From positions 80,536 to 144,535 of the forward strand of contig JAPZUF010000011.1 in assembly GCA_027533395.1 (NCBI GenBank): DNA of 64,000 nucleotides, written 5' to 3'. The notes under the pieces are model-generated. The model searched no databases and was not told the DNA's origin. It worked only from the letters and a program-made list of their open reading frames with translations. The stretch comes from Cyclobacteriaceae bacterium (GTDB taxonomy: Bacteria; Bacteroidota; Bacteroidia; Cytophagales; Cyclobacteriaceae). Below, one piece after another: positions 1-7,845 of the stretch (positions are counted from its first letter, which is position 1; every line of letters begins with the position of its first letter). The position numbers and the translations under genes are program-made.

Positions 1-853
1 TTTCTTCGTGCGGTATGGGGCCTGTAAAACGCACACGCGGATGTTGCAAAATAGAATCGGGGATGTATTGCTTTTCTACAGGTCCTGCTAGTAGTAAGGT
101 CCAATCGGGGAGTTGGTTAAGTGCATCTAACAAAAGAGTATAATCCATTCTGCGTTCTATGCTGCCTAAGTATCCCATTACTTTTCCTGAAATATTTTGC
201 ACTGTTGGATGAAGCGGTAGATTGTTAGAAGAAAACAATTTCACTTGTGCTGCATTGGGTATGAGGTAACTCTGTTGATTCAATCCTTCTTTTTTAAATC
301 GTTTTGATAATGACGGAGCAGTGGCAATCACCAAATCAGACTGTTGCGCAGCTTCGGGCTCTAAATAGTGTCCGTGCTTTTTACTGTAAGGTTTAATAAT
401 AGGATCGATACAATGGTATACTTTTAAATGAACCGGATGGTGTAAGTGTTGATACACATGATGAAAATAAAAATCAAAAGAATTAACGTATAACCAATGT
501 TGTACTTTAAAGTAATCAGCTACTGCATTGATTCTATTAGCCACCATTCTTTCATTCCATCTTTTAAAGAAACGATAAACTTTGCCCGGAGGTAAAAAAT
601 TAATGGGCCAAACAAAAGGAGAAGCTACAACTACGATGCCGTCTTGCATCTTATACTTTTTATTAAAATAGGCTTTCCACCTATTTTGAACAGTTGGCTC
701 ATTTAATTTTCTTATTCCTTCCCAAAATGTGTAAGGATGATCGATAAAAAATACAGGGGTATGAACAGCTAACTCCTTGGCTAATTGCCAAGGAGTTGAT
801 GTAAAAGCTGCATCATGCCGTGGTAAGGATAAAAAAAGATAGGAGGATTTCAT
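1..853 (-). CDS. Glycosyltransferase, GT4-like (3' part beyond window)
   Basis: This frame is open from an ATG at 851-853 to the left edge, giving 284 residues of a protein whose C-terminus lies outside the window. It begins MKSSYLFLSLPRHDAAF and contains stretches such as VYHCIDP, SDLVIATAPSLS, YLIPNAAQ, MGYLGSIERRMDY and LLLAGPVEK, the pattern of the first Rossmann domain and inter-domain region of GT-B, GT4-like enzymes of the TuaH type. These transfer a sugar from a nucleotide donor to a growing lipid-linked glycan in the cytoplasm. It starts 2 bases after the stop of the upstream gene, so the two are certainly co-transcribed within the polysaccharide cluster. The family is clear, but the donor and acceptor sugars cannot be read from the sequence. 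Confidence 0.8.
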   Translation of the reverse strand, partial: MKSSYLFLSLPRHDAAFTSTPWQLAKELAVHTPVFFIDHPYTFWEGIRKLNEPTVQNRWKAYFNKKYKMQDGIVVVASPFVWPINFLPPGKVYRFFKRWNERMVANRINAVADYFKVQHWLYVNSFDFYFHHVYQHLHHPVHLKVYHCIDPIIKPYSKKHGHYLEPEAAQQSDLVIATAPSLSKRFKKEGLNQQSYLIPNAAQVKLFSSNNLPLHPTVQNISGKVMGYLGSIERRMDYTLLLDALNQLPDWTLLLAGPVEKQYIPDSILQHPRVRFTGPIPHEE

Positions 854-855
854 GG

Positions 856-1794
856 TTAACTTGCTTTGGCTAAATCAAGTTGCATTCTGTTTTCTAAAAC
901 CGATAGCATTTCTTTAGCTAAAGCAGGATGTCGATCATATTGATGAACAACAGCTACTTCCTTTCCATATCTGTTTATTAATACTCCATCCTTCAGATAA
1001 AATTCATCTAAGCTAGAGTAATGCAAAGTGGCAATACAGCCTTCTCCATTTTTCTCTACTTGCTTTTCTACTCCCGTTAATCCTGCATAAATTAACTTGT
1101 TGTGTATGGCTTGGTCGGCACCTAACATACCTATTATCTTAGAAAGGTTGCTAATAGAATCGTCTGTAATGGCACGCAAATAATGTTGCATCACTTCGTG
1201 AGATCCTAACATTACGCCTGCGCAGGCAATAGGTTGGTTGAGGATTGCCTCATACATTTTTTTATTGTATGTTTTTAACAACCAACTGCTATTTAGAGCA
1301 CACTCTCTTATGCGTTTTGGTTCTATACCTGTTACCAGGTTATTCTCCTTTACATACACAAAAGGATTGGCCTGCAACAATACATCACGCAAATCGGTAA
1401 ACATCCATTGTTCGTGTGGTTGTTCTTCTACCAATTGTTGCAAAGCAAAAAAACGTTTTACCATAAATTGTACCAATGGTGCAGCCAACCGGCTGGCTTT
1501 GGCTTTATCAATTAGTCTAATAGTATATAATCCCGTTATTATTGTCGCATATATATGTGCCAGTAAAGGTAATTTCATGGATAGCTTACCTATTACTTTG
1601 GCTACCATGTTTTCTTGGTACGGAATAAACTTTACCTTCGGGAAATCTAGAAACCGTGAGCGTAATTCAAGTGTGTTATTTCCTGAATAAATATAAATGT
1701 TTGCATCAGGCACTTGTTTTGTGCAACTTGTTACAAATGGCTTTATTTGATGGTAGTCGTAGCCCACTCCGAATGTTACTATTGCTTTTCTCAT
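856..1794 (-). CDS. Probable GT-A-like glycosyltransferase of the polysaccharide cluster
   Basis: This is a 312-residue soluble protein with no signal peptide. It opens with a beta strand (AIVTFGVGYDY) typical of nucleotide-sugar-binding folds. Around residues 133-145 it has FTDLRDVLLQANPF, a D-x-R-D motif followed by N-P-F that resembles the metal/nucleotide-sugar site of GT-A-like 'nucleotide-diphospho-sugar transferase' proteins. Downstream, CAGVMLGSHEVM and GMLGADQAIHN fit the acceptor side of such folds (compare the G-x-x-x-G and D-Q motifs of fringe-like enzymes). It lies between a GT2 gene (49-base gap) and the GT4 gene (2-base gap) on the same strand, which supports a role in assembling the same surface glycan. 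The exact family is inferred from motifs only. Confidence 0.6.
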   Translation of the reverse strand: MRKAIVTFGVGYDYHQIKPFVTSCTKQVPDANIYIYSGNNTLELRSRFLDFPKVKFIPYQENMVAKVIGKLSMKLPLLAHIYATIITGLYTIRLIDKAKASRLAAPLVQFMVKRFFALQQLVEEQPHEQWMFTDLRDVLLQANPFVYVKENNLVTGIEPKRIRECALNSSWLLKTYNKKMYEAILNQPIACAGVMLGSHEVMQHYLRAITDDSISNLSKIIGMLGADQAIHNKLIYAGLTGVEKQVEKNGEGCIATLHYSSLDEFYLKDGVLINRYGKEVAVVHQYDRHPALAKEMLSVLENRMQLDLAKAS

Positions 1795-1843
1795 ATAAAT
1801 TTTTTTATGTTCGATTTAGGTTGTTGATTTTGTTTTAAAGTTT

Positions 1844-2779
1844 TTATGCCATTGTTTGTTGCGCTGGTGCTGGTAGTTGATCCGTTGTATTTTTTACACG
1901 AGCCGGCCCAAATACATATTCTAGTAATCTTCCCGATTCTTTCTTTACTCTTTTAGCAAATGCTTGTTGTAATGAACCGTCTTTCAATAATCTTCGGGAG
2001 CTCGTCCAGATGCGGGCTTTATGTGTTCGTACAAGTTTAAGTTTTCCAAGCTCACCTAACTTTCTTCCCATGCGTCCGTCTTCTCCATATACAACAAAGT
2101 TTTTACTTCCTTCTGCATTATCGTACACCCTTGTTATCGGCATTACAAATCCATCTACCGCCAAACCTTGTTCTCTTCTAAATCCGAAATTGGCCCCGCG
2201 TACGTTTAAAAATTCTCTTTTCAATCTGCGCATTTCAAATAAAGTTTCGGCCAATATTTCATATAAAGCTAACGTTGTTCGCGAGGTATACCCTGCCGGT
2301 ATAAAACTGTAGTTGCCGTATACACAAGTTATGGATGGATTACGCATCATCGGTTCTACCATTGCTTTTATCCAGTCTGGCGGATATAGAGAATCTCCAT
2401 CTCCGCACAAATGATACACCCCTCTCGAAGCTTTTAAACCTGCTAAACGCGCATGCGCAATACCCTGGCGTTTTTCTACAATGGTTTTCACACCTAGTGC
2501 ATCGAGTATGGCGGCAGTGTTATCTGTTGAATTATTGTTGACTACTATTAACTCCGTATCGAACGGTATATGCATCGAAGCAAAAGAAGAAAGTGTTCGA
2601 ACAATATTTTCTTCTTCGTTCCAAACAGGAATGACTATAGAAACAAGGGGATTATCGCATTGGAAGCGACTGAGTCTTTTTCGCAACACGGCAATATCTT
2701 CTATGTTTTGAAGTTTCCATGCGGTGCGCATCATATCATGATGCTCTAACCATGTTGGAATAGCAAAACGTTTTATCAT
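1844..2779 (-). CDS. Family 2 glycosyltransferase
   Basis: This is a 311-residue GT2 enzyme. The catalytic domain starts near residue 45 with VSIVIPVWNEEENIVRTL, followed by ELIVVNNNSTDNT (nucleotide binding) and YHLCGDGDSLYPPDW, where GDGDS is the D-x-D metal site. About 40 residues precede the domain. No transmembrane segment is obvious, so it is probably a peripheral inner-membrane enzyme adding a sugar to a lipid-linked intermediate. Its start overlaps the stop of the neighbouring GT2 gene by 4 bases (ATGA), indicating translational coupling. The region around residues 185-215 (NVRGANFGFRRE) is typical of the GT2 acceptor side. The sugar specificity is unknown. Confidence 0.85.
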   Translation of the reverse strand: MIKRFAIPTWLEHHDMMRTAWKLQNIEDIAVLRKRLSRFQCDNPLVSIVIPVWNEEENIVRTLSSFASMHIPFDTELIVVNNNSTDNTAAILDALGVKTIVEKRQGIAHARLAGLKASRGVYHLCGDGDSLYPPDWIKAMVEPMMRNPSITCVYGNYSFIPAGYTSRTTLALYEILAETLFEMRRLKREFLNVRGANFGFRREQGLAVDGFVMPITRVYDNAEGSKNFVVYGEDGRMGRKLGELGKLKLVRTHKARIWTSSRRLLKDGSLQQAFAKRVKKESGRLLEYVFGPARVKNTTDQLPAPAQQTMA

Positions 2780-3681
2780 ACCCGATTTAGTTTATTATAC
2801 TTATAGCCAAGCGTGGTTGAGTTGGTTGATGAAAACATATTCCATACAATGCCTGCCACATGCGCGCATATACACAACCATTGGCGCGACTTAAAATACT
2901 TTGTGATATGAATAGGTGTGGCTATCAGCAGATAGTACAGCCAGAAAATAGCAACGGATAACGAATTGAAATTTCTGCGCATAAACAATAATCTATTACG
3001 CGACATGAAATAACTTTTCAACTCACTTACTTTTCCTACTGTTTGAGATTCTTTGTGCACGAGTGTGCAATTGTGCAATACATGAATGTTGCGGTGCATT
3101 CTACCAATGGCAGCTGACCAATCTAATTCTTCGAAATACAGAAAATAGTGTTCGGGCATGTTTCCGATTTGCTCGTACACTTCACGTGGAATCATAAAAG
3201 CGGCACCGTGCACATAGGTACTTTTGATACGTGGCTCTTCGGTTTTGTTAGGGTTTGTAGTCAAACATTTGTTTCGACCTGTTAAAGGGTTGATGGATGT
3301 AAATCCTATAAATTGATTTTCACCGTTTGGATAAACCAGCCTTGGGCAAACTGCACCAACCCTTTTATCATGCTTTAACTCTGCTACTAACTTGGAAATA
3401 ATGGGAGCTGTAAACTCTGTATCATTATTCACGAAAAAAAAGTAATCTCCTGTGGCCGCAGCAATACCCAGGTTATTTCCTCCGGCAAAACCCAGATTCT
3501 TCTCGCTCCTCACACATTTTACCTGAGGAAACAACGCTTGGATAAGGGGTAAAGGATTTTCGCGAGAGGCATTATCAACCACAATTACTTCAACATCGGC
3601 AGTTTCGTGTTTGTACAAACTGCTGAGTAACTCCAGTGTTACCTGAGTGTTGTTATAATTTACCGTAATAACCGATACCAT
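2776..3681 (-). CDS. Family 2 glycosyltransferase, rhamnosyltransferase-like
   Basis: This is a 301-residue GT2 enzyme with the fold starting at the first residue: VSVITVNYNNTQVTLELL, then EVIVVDNASREN, NLGFAGGNNLGI and FFFVNNDTEFT (D-x-D-like NDT). This order is that of the WbbL/rhamnosyltransferase-like subgroup, which adds sugars to O-antigen or exopolysaccharide repeat units. YFLYFEELDWSAAIGR near residue 180 is the usual E-D/W catalytic-base segment. A hydrophobic stretch near residues 245-262 may anchor the protein to the membrane. It is coupled to the following GT2 gene by a 4-base overlap. It lies 102 bases after the LytTR regulator gene, all on the minus strand. Confidence 0.87.
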   Translation of the reverse strand: MVSVITVNYNNTQVTLELLSSLYKHETADVEVIVVDNASRENPLPLIQALFPQVKCVRSEKNLGFAGGNNLGIAAATGDYFFFVNNDTEFTAPIISKLVAELKHDKRVGAVCPRLVYPNGENQFIGFTSINPLTGRNKCLTTNPNKTEEPRIKSTYVHGAAFMIPREVYEQIGNMPEHYFLYFEELDWSAAIGRMHRNIHVLHNCTLVHKESQTVGKVSELKSYFMSRNRLLFMRRNFNSLSVAIFWLYYLLIATPIHITKYFKSRQWLCICAHVAGIVWNMFSSTNSTTLGYKYNKLNRV

Positions 3682-3783
3682 TTTCTTTTTTTATCAAAAG
3701 TAAAATGGCTAAACGCGCAATAGGATTTTATTCGATAATTGGAGTTTCTCAGTCGATTATTGACCGACTTATGCAGATTAAAT

Positions 3784-4467
3784 TTACAAGGTTTTGATGT
3801 GGTTCATCAACACCGGGCGATGGGCGCGGGAAATAGGGATAACTTTATCTTTTATTACCAAATTGGTTTCTTGTATATCTACAATCTTAGATAAGTTAAC
3901 AATAAACGAACGGTGTACTTTCAGGAACTTTCGGTTGCTTATTTTATCATCAATGTTTTTAAGCGTAGAATGAACAATAAATTTCTCTTTCTTCTCGGTA
4001 TGAAATATCACATAGTCTCCAATGGATTCAATGTATAATACATCTTGCAAATCGAGTCGCACTAGTTTTCCATCTACACGCACGTATAATTCGTTGGGGT
4101 CGTCTGCTACTCGTTTATTTAAAACTTCGCGAGCGCGTTCAATGGCTTTGATGAGACGAGGTAATTGAACAGGTTTCTGGATGTAATCTGTTACACGATG
4201 CTCGAAGGCTTCGACCGCATATTCTTGTTTAGAAGTAATGAAAATAATTTGCGGTAACTGTTTAACACTCTTTACTAAATCGAGGCCTGTCATCTCAGGC
4301 ATTTCTACATCTAAAAAAATTAAATCTATTTCTTCTTTCTCTAAATAAGGAAGGGCTTGTAAAGCATTTTCACAAATGCCTACTAATTCAATGCCTTCTA
4401 TTTGAGCGCACATACCCGCTACTATTTTGCGCGACATTTCTTCATCATCAACGAGTAGGCACCTCAT
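3784..4467 (-). CDS. LytTR-family response regulator
   Basis: From the ATG at 4465-4467 the product is 227 residues. The receiver domain occupies about 1-120: MRCLLVDDEEMS carries the acidic pocket (DDE), Asp53 in IFLDVEMP is the likely phosphorylation site, and TDYIQKPVQ holds the conserved Lys-Pro. A LytTR DNA-binding domain follows (about 130-227: LYVRVDGKLVRL, VLYIESIGDY, FLKVHRSFIVNL). I chose this start because an upstream in-frame ATG at 4537-4539 would add 24 residues before the receiver fold, unlike other family members. No histidine kinase lies next to it. Its place between the priming sugar transferase and the glycosyltransferases suggests that it controls surface polysaccharide; that role is inference. 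Confidence 0.9.
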   Translation of the reverse strand: MRCLLVDDEEMSRKIVAGMCAQIEGIELVGICENALQALPYLEKEEIDLIFLDVEMPEMTGLDLVKSVKQLPQIIFITSKQEYAVEAFEHRVTDYIQKPVQLPRLIKAIERAREVLNKRVADDPNELYVRVDGKLVRLDLQDVLYIESIGDYVIFHTEKKEKFIVHSTLKNIDDKISNRKFLKVHRSFIVNLSKIVDIQETNLVIKDKVIPISRAHRPVLMNHIKTL

Positions 4468-4592
4468 GGATATCTTGTTTGTAATGGATGGGTAAGTTAC
4501 ACAATCTTGTCCATAAAAGTCAGAAAAAATCCTTAACAAAAAGCCTAGGTGTTTACCCTTATTCTCATTTTACTTTGCTATTTATACTGGTC

Positions 4593-5327
4593 TTACACGT
4601 TTTCCTTTTGTAAAAGAGCAGGTATAGTTTTCAACATTAATTTAATATCGTGGCTTAGCGAATGATCCCGTGCATAAGCTTTATCTAACTCAATTCTTTC
4701 TTCTTCCGACATCTCTCCTTTTCTGCCACGTTTGGTTACTTGCCATAAACCTGTAATGCCGGCAGGTGCTAGAAAACGTAAGGCTGCTTCATCAGTTGTT
4801 AATTGTTCGGCTTCGTATAATGGAAGCGGACGGTTGCCCACTAAAGACATATCGCCACGTAAAACATTGATTAATTGTGGGAGTTCATCTAAACTAGTGT
4901 TGCGCAAAAATTTGCCAACGGGTGTAATGCGCGGATCGTCTTTAATTTTGAAAAATGCTGAAGGTCTTGCTTTGATTTCTTTGAGTTGATACTCGCAAAT
5001 GTTGTTTCCTTTCTCATCGATCATCATTACGCAGGCGCGGCCAATGGGTGGGCATACTTCGCACGTATTAGAATGTGTTTTGGAGGTTTGGTTGCCATAT
5101 AAATTTAAGTGAGCTAGGTTTTTCAATTTTTGATCGGCCCCAGCATACATAGTGCGAAATTTTAAAAGTTTAAACCGATGGTATCCTTTGCCTGCCCGGT
5201 AGGCACCATATAAAACAGGACCCTTCGATTCTAGTTTTATAATGAGTGCAATCAATGCTAAAACCGGTGAAATTAGGATTAGAGCAGTTCCAGAAACAAG
5301 GATGTCTATTAAACGCTTCGTGTTCAT
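4593..5327 (-). CDS. Priming sugar-phosphate transferase (bacterial sugar transferase family)
   Basis: This 244-residue protein moves a sugar-1-phosphate from a nucleotide sugar to undecaprenyl phosphate, the first step of exopolysaccharide or O-antigen synthesis. A hydrophobic helix at about 8-30 serves as the membrane anchor. It is followed by GPVLYGAYRAGKGY and FKLLKFRTMY, then TPVGKFLRNTSLDELPQLINVLRGDMS (the catalytic D-E and basic residues of PF02397) and GITGLWQV. It lacks the four-helix N-terminal domain of WbaP/WcaJ enzymes, so it is a minimal PglC/ExoY-like form. Unusually, residues about 84-116 form an insertion with Cys89, Cys92, Cys99 and Cys111, which could bind a metal. It heads the minus-strand polysaccharide run. 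Confidence 0.9.
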   Translation of the reverse strand: MNTKRLIDILVSGTALILISPVLALIALIIKLESKGPVLYGAYRAGKGYHRFKLLKFRTMYAGADQKLKNLAHLNLYGNQTSKTHSNTCEVCPPIGRACVMMIDEKGNNICEYQLKEIKARPSAFFKIKDDPRITPVGKFLRNTSLDELPQLINVLRGDMSLVGNRPLPLYEAEQLTTDEAALRFLAPAGITGLWQVTKRGRKGEMSEEERIELDKAYARDHSLSHDIKLMLKTIPALLQKENV

Positions 5328-5453
5328 AATCGCAGAATAATTTTTTTGCGAAAGTATTGATTAAGCAAGCGTTTAGAAGATGTATTCGATAAAAGCAGGT
5401 ATTTGTTTCGACAAAACCCATGTGCCGGCAGATGGAGAAGTTGGTGGCGCAAA

Positions 5454-5642
5454 CTAAATAGCCTTGATAAGTTTAAAAGGTAGTTTGATTACATCAAGCA
5501 GTAATGACAATACAAAGCCAGCCAAACGAAAAGGCAAGGCAATAAGATAGATGATTGGAAAAAGAAGCAGCATCAGCAAGGCCAGAGGCCAGCAAAGCGC
5601 AGCCAATAAAAACCACAGAACAAGAGCGAGAAATATCTTCAT
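5454..5642 (-). CDS. Small hydrophobic membrane protein
   Basis: This 62-residue protein is almost wholly hydrophobic, with about two membrane segments (roughly 3-33 and 38-52) and a short basic end (KLPFKLIKAI). It starts at an ATG at 5640-5642 and ends 126 bases before the sugar transferase start on the same strand. I do not recognise the family. The length, lack of charged residues in the core and lack of a competing gene make it a plausible real gene; it may be a small inner-membrane accessory of the polysaccharide cluster or unrelated. It could also be chance coding. Confidence 0.5.
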   Translation of the reverse strand: MKIFLALVLWFLLAALCWPLALLMLLLFPIIYLIALPFRLAGFVLSLLLDVIKLPFKLIKAI

Positions 5643-5936
5643 GAAAGTTTTTATGAAGCTAAACGCAAAAATGCGACCAATGCAAAATCATGTAGAAAAT
5701 AGAACATAGAGAAAATGTTTTGCTCGAGATTGAACAAAAAGAGAATTAATCTGTGCGAAAATCAACAGTTAGTAAGGTAATGTAGAAAAGAGATGATGTA
5801 TAAAGCAGATGAATAAAAATTTACGACTATCAGTTTAACATCTCAATTCTTGAATAAAATCAAAATAATAGATAAAATTTATCTGAATTTATAAAGTTGA
5901 AGTATAAGGAATGCATCGAATAACACATAAATAAAA

Positions 5937-5961
5937 AACGTTTCATAAAGCATGAAACGTT
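5937..5961 (-). terminator. Intrinsic terminator after glmS
   Basis: A perfect 9-bp inverted repeat (aacgtttca at 5937-5945, tgaaacgtt at 5953-5961) with a 7-base loop lies 38 bases beyond the glmS stop. On the minus strand it runs straight into a T-rich tract. The rest of the gap between glmS and the small membrane protein (5643-5936) is AT-rich and shows no gene or other clear signal. Confidence 0.8.
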
Positions 5962-5998
5962 CTTAGTCTTAAATTTTTGAAATACTAAATCAAAACAC

Positions 5999-7834
5999 TT
6001 ACTCCACCGTTACTGATTTAGCAAGGTTTCTAGGTTGATCTACATTACATCCACGCATTACCGCAATGTGATAAGATAACAATTGTAAAGGAATAACAGA
6101 AACCAACGGCATTAGCGGATCTAATGTTGGTGGTACTTCAATTACATAGTCAGACATTTTTGGAATCAGATCATCGCCTTTGGTTACTATCGAAATCACT
6201 CTTCCTTTTCTTGCTTTTACTTCTTGTATGTTCGATACTACTTTTTCGTATGAGCTGTCCTTTGTTGCAATAAATACTACCGGCATTTCTGCGTCTATCA
6301 AAGCAATAGGTCCGTGTTTCATCTCGGCAGCCGGATATCCTTCTGCGTGTATGTAAGAAATCTCTTTTAACTTTAAGGCTCCTTCTAAGGCTACCGGAAA
6401 GTTATAACCACGGCCCAGGTATAAGAAGTTGCGGCTGTCTTTAAACTCAGCAGCTATAGTTTGTATTTGGTCGTTAAGCTTAAGTGCTTCCTCTACTTTG
6501 CCTGGTATTTGTTCCATCTCAACCAACATCTCATGATATTTCTGCTCGCTGATGGTTCCTTTCTTATGAGCAACAATTAAAGCTATCATATTCAGCACGG
6601 TTAACTGTGCTGTAAATGCTTTGGTGCTAGCCACACCAATCTCTGGCCCTGCGTGTGTATAAGCACCAGCATGTGTTGCCCGTGCAATAGATGAGCCCAC
6701 AACGTTACACACTCCAAAAATAATTGCGCCTTTCGATTTAGCTAATTCAATTGCCGCCAATGTATCAGCTGTTTCTCCTGATTGTGAGATGGCAATTACT
6801 ACATCGCCTTCTCTTATCACCGGATTTCTGTAACGAAACTCTGAGGCGTATTCTACCTCTACCGGTATGCGACAAAATTCTTCGAAGAAATATTCTGCAA
6901 CCAATCCTGCATGCCAGCTTGTGCCACACGCTACAATCAAAATTCTGTCAGCATTTACCAATTTATTCAAGTACTCACGCAAGCCACCTAAAATCAATCT
7001 GCCGGTTGACGCATCCAATCTTCCTCGCATACAATCATGGATAGAACGTGGTTGTTCGAAAATTTCTTTAATCATGAAATGATCGTAGCCACCTTTTTCA
7101 ATTGCTTCTAATTCTAAATCTACTGTTTGCACGTAAGGTGTAAGCGGAAGATTAGCTGTATTCTTAACGGTTAATTCTCCATTATTGATGATAGCAATTT
7201 CTTGGTCGTTGAGATAAATTACCTCATTGGTGTATTCAATAATTGGGGTAGCATCTGATGCCATAAAGAACTCGTCTTTACCAACACCTATTACTAAAGG
7301 ACTTCCCTTACGGGCAGCAATTAATAAATCCGGATCTTCTAAAGACATTACCACTATCGCATATGCACCTACAACTTTTGTTAAAGCTAAACGTACGGCT
7401 TCATCTAAAGAACAACCTTCGTTTTCTTTGATGTCTTCGATAAAATGAATGAAGACTTCGGTGTCTGTTTCACTTTCAAAAGTATGACCTTTGCGAATTA
7501 ATTCTTTTTTTAATGTGCTATAATTCTCTATGATGCCATTGTGAATTATCGCTAACTTTTTTGTTGCAGAATAATGTGGGTGCGCGTTTTCATCGTTGGG
7601 CTCGCCATGCGTGGCCCAACGTGTGTGGCCCATACCAATAGTTGAGTTTAGATTTTTATCTTTTAAGAAGGTTTCTAGTTCTGCTACTTTCCCTTTTTTC
7701 TTATAAACATTTAAACCTTTGTTTAGTAAAGCAATACCAGTGCTATCATAGCCACGGTATTCTAATCTTTTTAATCCTTTAATAATTACTTCTGCGGCCT
7801 GTCTTTGGCCTACGTATGCAACAATGCCACACAT
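5999..7834 (-). CDS. glmS: Glutamine-fructose-6-phosphate aminotransferase (isomerising)
   Basis: The 611-residue enzyme makes glucosamine-6-phosphate from fructose-6-phosphate and glutamine, feeding peptidoglycan and LPS synthesis in the cytoplasm. The N-terminal glutaminase domain begins MCGIVAYVG with the nucleophile Cys2 and contains GMGHTRWATHG (about 71-81) and HNGIIENY. Two SIS domains follow: ACGTSWHAGL and AISQSGETADTL in the first, then LGRGYNFPVALEGALKLKEISY and HAEGYPAAEMKHGPIALI in the second. The C-terminus RNLAKSVTVE is canonical, so the protein is full length. It starts 11 bases after the DUF4270 stop and is followed by a hairpin terminator, making it the last gene of the half-GlgA/DUF4270/glmS operon. 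Confidence 0.99.
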   Translation of the reverse strand: MCGIVAYVGQRQAAEVIIKGLKRLEYRGYDSTGIALLNKGLNVYKKKGKVAELETFLKDKNLNSTIGMGHTRWATHGEPNDENAHPHYSATKKLAIIHNGIIENYSTLKKELIRKGHTFESETDTEVFIHFIEDIKENEGCSLDEAVRLALTKVVGAYAIVVMSLEDPDLLIAARKGSPLVIGVGKDEFFMASDATPIIEYTNEVIYLNDQEIAIINNGELTVKNTANLPLTPYVQTVDLELEAIEKGGYDHFMIKEIFEQPRSIHDCMRGRLDASTGRLILGGLREYLNKLVNADRILIVACGTSWHAGLVAEYFFEEFCRIPVEVEYASEFRYRNPVIREGDVVIAISQSGETADTLAAIELAKSKGAIIFGVCNVVGSSIARATHAGAYTHAGPEIGVASTKAFTAQLTVLNMIALIVAHKKGTISEQKYHEMLVEMEQIPGKVEEALKLNDQIQTIAAEFKDSRNFLYLGRGYNFPVALEGALKLKEISYIHAEGYPAAEMKHGPIALIDAEMPVVFIATKDSSYEKVVSNIQEVKARKGRVISIVTKGDDLIPKMSDYVIEVPPTLDPLMPLVSVIPLQLLSYHIAVMRGCNVDQPRNLAKSVTVE

Positions 7835-7845
7835 AAATAGCTGGT

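Noticed and set aside
1238..1690. Plus-strand 150-codon open frame
   Set aside because: It lies wholly inside the minus-strand GT-A-like gene and its translation has no domain-like pattern; a shadow frame.
4468..4539. Longer N-terminus for the LytTR regulator
   Set aside because: The extra 24 residues precede the receiver fold (MRCLLVDDEE), which normally starts the protein.
5170..5421. Minus-strand 83-codon frame upstream of the sugar transferase
   Set aside because: It overlaps the sugar transferase start in another frame and its Cys/His-rich translation is the shadow of that gene.
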